Assembly (NCBI GenBank): GCA_947044405.1
Contig: CAMRHE010000054.1
Span: forward strand, 5,657,501 to 5,721,500
Length of the DNA: 64,000 nucleotides
From: Leptodactylus fallax
Lineage: Eukaryota > Chordata > Amphibia > Anura > Leptodactylidae
Direction: 5' to 3'
Shown: positions 57,479 to 64,000 of the stretch, piece by piece
Layout: the number at the start of each line of letters is the position of its first letter
Numbering within the stretch: the stretch's first letter is position 1
Notes under the pieces: generated by a model
Told to the model about the DNA's origin: nothing
Databases searched by the model: none
Seen by the model: only the letters and a program-made list of their open reading frames with translations
Position numbers and translations under genes: made by a program

Positions 57479-58426
57479 ATGGAGTTAAAGCCTAAATCTA
57501 AGTTTAACCCTGTGCATCATAAAGGGAATTTTATTGAAACATTTTTTGCACTAGTGGCAGCTGATTTTCGCAAATTAAAAAGGAATAATAGTTCTAAAAA
57601 CCTAACGAAGGAAGAGAGCCTTGCTATTCAAACTTTGACTCATAATAACAATATAGTTATAAGAAATGCAGACAAGGGTGGGGGGATTGTCATACAGAAT
57701 AGGTCATGTTATTTAAAGGAAGCATTAAGAATTTTATCTGACACTAATTACCATATCAAATTAAAATCAGATCCTACTAGTAGACATCTTGAAGAATACT
57801 TAGTTCTTATACCTCAGGTATCCTAACTAAAAAAGAAAAAGAATTTCTAACAGTAATAAATCCTACCTTGGCATTGTTTTATCACTTGCCAAAAATTCAT
57901 AAAAGCATTTATAAACCCCCAGGAAGACCTATTATATCTGGGATGAACTCCATTACAAGAAATTTATCTGAGTATATTGATGTACACTTACAGAAATTGG
58001 TCTCTCTTTTACCTTCATATTTACGTGACTCGACTAGTGTAATTAACCCCACTAATTTGGAAACCTAATTATATATGGGCCACCCTTGATGTGGCCTCTC
58101 GGTATTCTAACATTCCACACACTAAAGGATTAGGAGCTATAAAGCAGGCATTAAATAAAGCCACTTTGATGCCTGATATTCAAAAAGATTTTATTATAAG
58201 GGCGATACGCTATATTTTGGAACATAACGCTTTCCAGTTTGAACAAGAAACATATTTACAGGTTAAAGGCACAGCTATGGGCACTCGTTTTGCCCCCAGC
58301 TATGCCAATCTATATATGGGGGAATTTGAAGATAGCTATATTTACCAGCAGCATCCATGGTCTAAAAATATTATATATTTTAAACGATATATTGATGATC
58401 TCCTAGGGATCAGTTCAAACATTTGA
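57479..58426 (+). pseudogene. Penelope-like reverse transcriptase
   Basis: Pieces 57479-57826 (IRNADKGGGIVIQNR), 57868-58068 (FYHLPKIHK, PGRPIISG) and 58091-58426 (LYMGEFEDSYIY, FKRYIDDLLGI). The motifs match the N-terminal extension and fingers/palm of Penelope RTs, related to telomerase RT. Frame changes near 57827, 58069 and 58427 break it. The YIDD aspartates are intact. Confidence 0.85.
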
Positions 58427-58700
58427 ATCCTTTACAGATTATCTTAATCAGAATAATTGGGGTCTTTCCTTTACAGGAAAAACCAACACAAGTGAAATAG
58501 AATATTTGGACTTAGTCCTTATAGGCAAAGACAATCAAATATCTACTAAAACACATTTTAAAGAAGTAGATTGTAATAGCCTTTTAGATTTTAGAAGTTT
58601 ACACTACAAAAAGTGGAAATAGAACGTCCCGTTCGGGCAATTTAAGCGGATCCAAAAGAACTGCACAAGGGATACTGATTTTAGAGACCAGAGTGATATA

Positions 58701-59498
58701 TTGGTTGGTCGTTTTCGCAATAAACACTATCCTAATGAGATCATAGAGGGGGCTAGAAAAAAAGTGAGCTCACTTACACAAAAAGAATGCTTAGAACCTA
58801 AATCAAAAATTAAAAAAGATTCATTTCAGAATAATTTTATCACAACTTTCAATAGAACTCATTTGCAAATCAGAGCAATCCTTACAAAATATTGGCCCAT
58901 ATTATTAAAAGATGAGTATTTGAAAACTACTCTCCCAGGACATCCAACAATCACTTTCCGCAGAGCCAAAACTTTAAAAAATATTCTAGCCCCTAGTCGC
59001 CTCAGGACGGTTAAGATTCAAAAAAACAAAAGTGGAAATCTTGAGGGACTTTTTGGTAGTTATAAATGTGGACATAACCGCTGTAAATGTTGCCTGAATA
59101 TTAAGCATAATTTAACAGAAATTGTATGTAAATCTACGAATGAGAAATTCAAAATTAGATCCAGACTAGATTGCTCATCTAACTTTATAGTGTATCTTTT
59201 GGAATGTACCTGCGGGCTGCAGTATGTCGGGTGCACTATAATGACTCTGAGGGATAGAGTAAATAAACATCGATCAAATGTCCATAACGGTTACTTGAAA
59301 CATAGTGTTTCCAGACATGCTGCAGCCGCACATGCTTGTAGTTTTAAAGATTTCACAATTATTCCAATAGATCAAATAAAGGCCAATAAACATAATCGTT
59401 TTGAACTTCTAAAAAAATGTGAAATGTATTGGATTTATAAACTCAATACCCTAAGTCCTGTTGGTCTAAATGAGGCATTGGAAGATGTCACACAATAA
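58701..59498 (+). pseudogene. Penelope-like C-terminus with GIY-YIG endonuclease
   Basis: Open for 265 codons. A Cys/His cluster (CGHNRCKCC) precedes a GIY-YIG-type nuclease: IVYLLECTCGLQYVG, Arg in LRDRVNKHR, His in RHAAAAH and Glu in KKCEMYWIYKLN, the expected catalytic set. It is the 3' third of the polyprotein, separated from the RT by a degraded linker (58427-58700). Confidence 0.88.
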
Positions 59499-59600
59499 TT
59501 TTTTATTGGTTATATACTAAGTTTTTATGTTTATATGAATTACTTATTTATGTTTATTTATTTGTATGTGGATGTGGATGTATGTATGTATGTGTATGTT

Positions 59601-59604
<4 letters not shown>

Positions 59605-59645
<41 letters not shown>
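59605..59645. repeat. (TA)n microsatellite
   Basis: TATATA run with one TG interruption, directly bordering the LTR start. ORFs such as 59535-59852 span it and are artefacts. Confidence 0.95.
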
Positions 59646-59648
<3 letters not shown>

Positions 59649-60165
59649 AAGTATGTGAGCCAGAGGGCGCTGTTGAGCGACCCAGGCCAGGCCAGGCCAG
59701 AAAGGGCTCTCAGCCACGCCTTTGGGTGGGGGCGTGTAACTCCAGTAGTCTGGAGTATCCTGCAGGGAGCAGGAGATGGTGGACCCAGCTGGACAGATAG
59801 ACGGTCTGTGCCAGAAGTGCTCAGGTCCACAGGAGACTGTTGCTGGAGCTGAGCAATAGTCAGGACCAGCCAAGGACAGAGAGGCAGTCTGTCCAAGAGG
59901 GCTGGGATCCAGAGAGGACTTATAGAGACTAAGTCAAGCTCTTATTGCTCCAGAGGCTAGTTAGGGACTCAAGGAGTCAGTTAGTGCCCTAACTGTGGCC
60001 TAGGTGTTTGTTGTTTTGTTATGTTGCAGTTAAGCTGAATAAAGCCACGTTTATTTTACACTTGGACCGTCTGAAAGCTATCTTTTCGGCGCCCAGTACC
60101 ACGAACCACCGCTGTCCGGACCAGGACAAGCCACCATTTTGAGTTTAATTCCCCAAGCTGTCGCA
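59646..60165 (+). mobile_element. 5' LTR of an LTR retroelement
   Basis: Begins TGTAAGTATGTGAGCC and ends AAGCTGTCGCA. AATAAA at 60038-60043 is followed 20-80 bp later by a T-rich segment, and ends TG...CA fit an LTR. It is followed at once by a primer-binding-site-like sequence, so this is a 5' LTR rather than a solo LTR. The element's 3' side is beyond the window, so the target duplication cannot be checked. Confidence 0.75.
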
Positions 60166-60167
60166 TA

Positions 60168-60184
60168 TGGTGGAGAATGCGGGC
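60168..60184 (+). promoter_or_regulatory. Primer-binding-site-like sequence
   Basis: TGGTGGAGAATGCGGGC starts two bases after the LTR with TGG, the complement of a tRNA CCA end. TGGTGGA...GCGGGC is a form I recall from vertebrate gypsy-type elements. The tRNA was not identified. Confidence 0.6.
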
Positions 60185-60637
60185 ATAAAGAGATCCACGC
60201 AAGTCCTGGAAGACAAGTGGTTGGTGACTGCAGTACTGCTAAGTGTGCATTGTGGCCTACAGCTGGAAGAAATCTGTGATTTCAACTGAGTGAATTGCAA
60301 CATAGCAAAGTGTGTGTAAAAACTGGTGAAAGTAAAACTCTGGAAGAGGAATCCAGGGAATGGACTTTGTGTATACTGTGGCACAGAAGTCTATAAAGTG
60401 CTTGCTGATGGCAAGGAAATAAGCAATGTGTATAGAAGCTGGATATTGCAAACAGTCTATGTGAAAGGCTATGGTGCCATGTTGGTGTTTTCTGTGGAAG
60501 ACAGAAGAAAATGCTGGTTGTTGTAGTGCCACATAAGTTAACTGTTTGAATACATGTGACTGCTGAAGATAGCAAAAAGTTGCTGCCGGTTGAACCCAAG
60601 GTTGCTGTGGAATATTGTGTAATCTTGTTAGTAAACC
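60185..60637 (+). other. Leader between LTR and reading frame
   Basis: About 450 bases with several short upstream ORFs and an in-frame TAA (60632-60634) just before the chosen ATG. No gag motif (major homology region, zinc knuckle) seen. Confidence 0.55.
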
Positions 60638-63600
60638 ATGGGCAAGAAAAAGAGAATTTCAGTTTGTAAAAAAGCAGAGAAGTTATGCACAGGTTTATTA
60701 GTGCAGCAGTCTGAATGCAGAGAGACACAAAACCCGGAACAGATCATGTGGAGTGCAAGTAAAGATAAAGGGTTGCATGAGAGTGACTCAGTGTTTCTAA
60801 AGCACCTCTGTTCTATGATTGAATATGTCCCTACTGACGGTATGTCTCATACTGGACTGTATCAAAGTGCCAAAGATGAAAATGTTATGGTGCAGCAGCT
60901 TCAAGATGAGAATAAAACCATCAGGTTCATTGATGAGGATAAAATATCTGATTGGAAACGGCAATTTGAGGTATTAGAAAGAGAGAACCTTAAGTTGAAC
61001 CTGAAGTTAAAGAAAGATCTTGAATCTATGAGGAGTTCATATTCTAGTCATTGTGAAAATGTGGTGCTGGGTTTGCCTGGAATGGACTGTGTCACTAAGA
61101 AGGAGTTTGCTGAAATGAAATGTGCTCTATCTAATGAAGTCATACAGAGTGTAGAGCAAAAACAAGTGCTTGAGAAGCAATTGCAGGATTTAAAGGAGCA
61201 GCATGTCCAAGACTGCAGTGCCAAAGAGTGTATCATTGAAAAATGAAGAGATGACCTTGAAACTGCTAAACGTGAGAGAAGTGAATTTTTGCAGTGTCAG
61301 TCAGAGTGTCTGGATGACCAAGTGAGGAAGTGTGAAAAACTTTCGGCTGCATTAATTGACAAAGAAAATGAAATTGCAGAGCTGAGGAAGCATGTCTCTG
61401 ACCAAGAGAGTGATTTAGAATCTGTAGTGCAGACACTGCAGTCAGAGCATAACTTGCATGCACTAAAGCAGGTTCGCCTAAATAGTGAAATCCATGAACG
61501 GCGAAACAGAGCTGGAGTTCTGGAACAAAGAGAAAGGGAACTCAAAGCTAGAATATGCAGCCTGGAGAGGGCGCTGTCAGTATCTTGTGAAGATAAAGAG
61601 AAATTGTCTGTTCTGGTGCAAAATAAAGACAAAGAGTTGATGGAGATGTCGTCTGTCCATGCTCAGAAAGTGCAAGCCTTACAGGAGAGTCACAAAAAAG
61701 TAGAGACTCAACTTCAAGAGCTGCAACTAAAAGTCACAGAAGGGGACAGGTTTCAAGCAGAACTGCTAGACAAGGCAAACGGTCTGCAGGTGGAATTGGA
61801 TAATGTCACAGGGCTTCTTTCTCAAGCAGACAGCAAGTTTATCAAACTTTTCAAAGATTTTTCTACACCAGAATCTCAGCTTCAGGACACTCAGGAACTT
61901 TTGCAAGAAGAAACCCGTCAGAAGCTTGACCTTAGTACAAAACTAAAACAAATGGAAGATGAGAAAAATGGTTTCCTTGAGCAACTAGAGGAAGAGGAGA
62001 TAGCAAAAAGAGATTTGACAATGCAGATTTCAACACTACAGGCTCAGGCGACTGATATGAAGAAAAAAATGGAGGATAGTATTGGGTCCTTGGACTCTCT
62101 TGAAGAACTAAAGGAAAAGTTGCAAAAGGAGCTAGAAGCTACAAATCAACGGTTTGAGGAGAAGGTTGCTGCTTATGACAAACTTGAGAAGATGAAAATT
62201 AGACTGCAGCAGGAACTAGAAGATGTAGGTGTAGATCGTGATCATCAACGTCGGATGGTGTCAAATTTGGAAAGGAAGCAGAAAAAGTTTGATCAGCTGC
62301 TTGGTGAAGAGAAGACTCTTTCTGCTAGATATGCAGAAAAACGTGACCGTGCTGAAGCAGAGGCTTGCAGAAAAAAGACCAAAGCTCTTGCCTTGGCTCG
62401 CTCCCTAGAAGAGGCCCTTGAATTGAAGGCCGAGTTAGAGAGGCTCAACAAGCAACTGCGCACTGAAATGGAGGATTTGGTTAGCTCCAAGGATGAAGTT
62501 GAGAAAAACCTGGAATCTGTGCAGATATTGTATGAGAACAAAGCTAATGCTTATGAGTTGCTGGAAAAGGCCAAGAGAGAATTGGACCTCCACACAGAAG
62601 ACATGAGGATTCAGTTTGAAGGAACCCTGTCTAATTTAACTGCTGAGATTGTAGATCTAAAAATGCTTGTTGCAAAATTAAAGGTGCAAGTGAACAAGCA
62701 GGAGGAAATCAAGAAACAGCTGGAGTTTCAGATGGGTCAAGTGAAGCGTGAATCAGAAATAAAGTTGGAAGAGTGCACTTCTCAGATTGAACAGTTAAAA
62801 ACCGAAGTGGAATCTAAAAAAAGAAGAATTGGATCGATTGCAGCAGTCTTTATCCAATACGGAACAGTCGGCATCTGCACTATCTTCAAAGCTGGCAGCA
62901 CTAGAAGATGAGAGAGACTCGCTGCAGAGCCTGTTAACCTCTAAAGAATCAGAGCTGTTATCCCTGAAAAATGTGATTCAAGAAATAGAGTCTTTATTCA
63001 ACCAAGAGCAAGATAAGAGAGCCACTGAGATAAGGGACTTGAATGAAAGACTTGTTAAAAAAAATTCTGCAGATAAGCAGAAGCTTTATCAGAAGATGTT
63101 GGAGGATCAATACAATATAATTCAGGGAACAGTGAGGGAAGCAGAAAATATTATCCAGGATGCTAACCTGACAAAGGTTAGAAGAACATTGCAGAATATT
63201 CTAGAATTAGGAGGCGTAGTGGATAAAGAGATGGCATCTACATCTGCTGCCATAGAAGATGTCAGGAAGATTGAGGAAGTTCAGCAAGTTGCAATAGTAA
63301 AAACTGAGATGGAGGCTGTGCAGAAAAATGTGGCAGTGAAGAAAGTTCCGGAACTGGAATCAGAGATTTGTGCGCTACAGAAGGCGGTAGAATTGAAGAA
63401 AGCTGCCAGCATAGAGGCAGAGAAAGCAGAACCATTAAGGCAGCCAGAACATGTAACCCAAAAGCATCTGGGTACTGACAGAAAAAACTGTGATGGTGAA
63501 AACTTGGTATCCCAGTCCTCCGGTGTTAGCACAGGGAATGAAAATAACTTGAAGAATGTTGAGATGACGATATCACCAGCTCCTGTACTGTCAGAAAAGG

Positions 63601-64000
63601 GTTGGCACGAAAATTCTTGCAATCTATCACAGTATCGTAACATGCCTACAGAAAGTTATGCGTATGAGAGAGAGGAAGTAAGACTAGAGTGTGGAAGTGG
63701 TCCTTCTGCTGCCGTACAGGTGCGGACGCATTATACAGAAACCATTCCAATATATGATGTGGCAGTTGTTAAAGACATACCAGAAAATGTAGTTCAGCGT
63801 GAGCTATTTTGTGAGGCTTTACAGTATGGCCCTGGTGCAGAAGGAGAAGATATTGCGGTACAGAACTTGTGTATCTCAAACAAAGAGGAGAGCAAGCGGC
63901 CTATGTCTCCTAAACTTCTAAGCCTTGATGGTGATGGCAAAGTTTGCTTTGAGATGAAGGTTATGAAAAAAGTTCCCGTGATACAGTTATACTCTAAAGA
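60638..64000 (+). CDS. Intronless coiled-coil reading frame with myosin-II-rod-like segment, 3' end outside window
   Basis: The ATG is in good context (AACCATGG) after an in-frame stop. The frame runs about 1,120 codons to the window end with two lesions: TGA at 61244-61246 (codon 203), after which the same frame continues, and a +1 shift at the A7 run 62816-62822. It is rich in Glu/Lys/Leu/Gln with heptads. Codons about 351-625 (61690-62512) closely resemble the rod of non-muscle myosin II ([58 protein letters not shown]). The sequences before and after do not follow myosin. About codon 822 (near 63101) onward, [18 protein letters not shown] faintly recalls HIP1/HIP1R proteins. The last 250 codons are not coiled-coil. 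It may be a captured host sequence used as the element's gag-like gene, or a processed retrogene behind an LTR. Confidence 0.7.

Larger units (their letters stand above)
54856..59517 (+). mobile_element. Penelope-like retroelement (RT plus GIY-YIG), decayed
   Basis: Coding remnants in order: an N-terminal region at 55867-57236; RT at 57479-58426 with GRPIISG, GTAMGTRFAPSYANLYMGEFE-type sequence and RYIDDLLGI (YIDD catalytic box); then a C-terminal Cys cluster and GIY-YIG nuclease (58701-59498). That RT/GIY-YIG order defines Penelope-like elements. A reverse-oriented hammerhead core lies near the left end (54942-54974). T-runs at 55073-55095 and 55712-55754 and a (TA)n at 55270-55304 are in the leader. 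At least four frame changes make it inactive. Confidence 0.88.

Noticed and set aside
59535..59873. ORFs on both strands across the (TA)n run into the LTR
   Set aside because: YIYIYI-type translation of a microsatellite joined to LTR sequence.
61297..61632. Minus-strand ORF of 111 codons opposite the coiled-coil frame
   Set aside because: Shadow of a Glu/Lys/Leu-rich coding frame; Ser/Leu-rich antisense composition, no domain.
63000..63160. Naming the coiled-coil gene HIP1R from [16 protein letters not shown]
   Set aside because: The similarity is short and from memory; the ANTH and talin-like domains are not seen, so no symbol is given.
1..64000. tRNA and rRNA genes
   Set aside because: I recognised no tRNA A/B boxes with a cloverleaf and no rRNA sequence; a tRNAscan run would be decisive.

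Overview
The window is AT-rich vertebrate DNA, almost certainly from an amphibian and most likely a frog. The evidence is the mix of elements: L1/Tx1-type LINEs, L2-like LINE tails, a DIRS-type tyrosine-recombinase element, a Penelope-like element with hammerhead-ribozyme motifs, several Tc1 families, and many TTAA- and TTA-flanked MITEs. No species can be named from sequence alone.

Host gene: three short exons on the minus strand spell the start of HMGCLL1, the extramitochondrial HMG-CoA lyase-like 1 protein. They are exon 1 with the ATG (33739-33647), an exon with the GPRDGLQNEK active-site motif (30434-30357) and an exon ending SSKWVPQ (6346-6239). All three are phase 0 with GT/AG borders. 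The left half of the window is therefore intronic (intron 1 about 3.2 kb, intron 2 about 24 kb, start of intron 3), and everything to the right of 33.8 kb is 5' flank or an upstream intron.

Layout: 1-2270 is a non-autonomous hAT element holding a minisatellite and a solo LTR; 2.6-6.1 kb holds MITEs and an internally deleted L1. At 9.6-12.0 kb an interspersed repeat is split by a second hAT copy. L1 copies lie at 12.0-16.1 kb (split by a hammerhead-bearing insertion) and 16.3-21.3 kb (split by a solo LTR and a TTAA MITE). An L2-like 3' end is at 22.7-23.6 kb. At 24.6-29.9 kb a minus-strand L1 is split by a DIRS-like element, which is itself split by a solo LTR. At 31-36 kb there are hAT elements of other families sharing internal modules with the first. 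At 37.7-38.2 kb there is a foldback insertion with a 16-bp target duplication and a hammerhead-like core. At 39-52 kb there are five Tc1-type copies. At 52.4-54.6 kb there are a Tigger-like MITE and repeated units, then a hAT fragment joined to a decayed Penelope-like element (54.9-59.5 kb).

The right end is the most unusual. An LTR (59646-60165) is followed by a primer-binding-site-like sequence, a leader, and an intronless coiled-coil reading frame running from 60638 off the window. It is broken only by one TGA and one +1 shift. About 275 codons in its middle closely resemble the rod of non-muscle myosin II. It looks like an LTR retroelement that carries, or has captured, host coiled-coil coding sequence.
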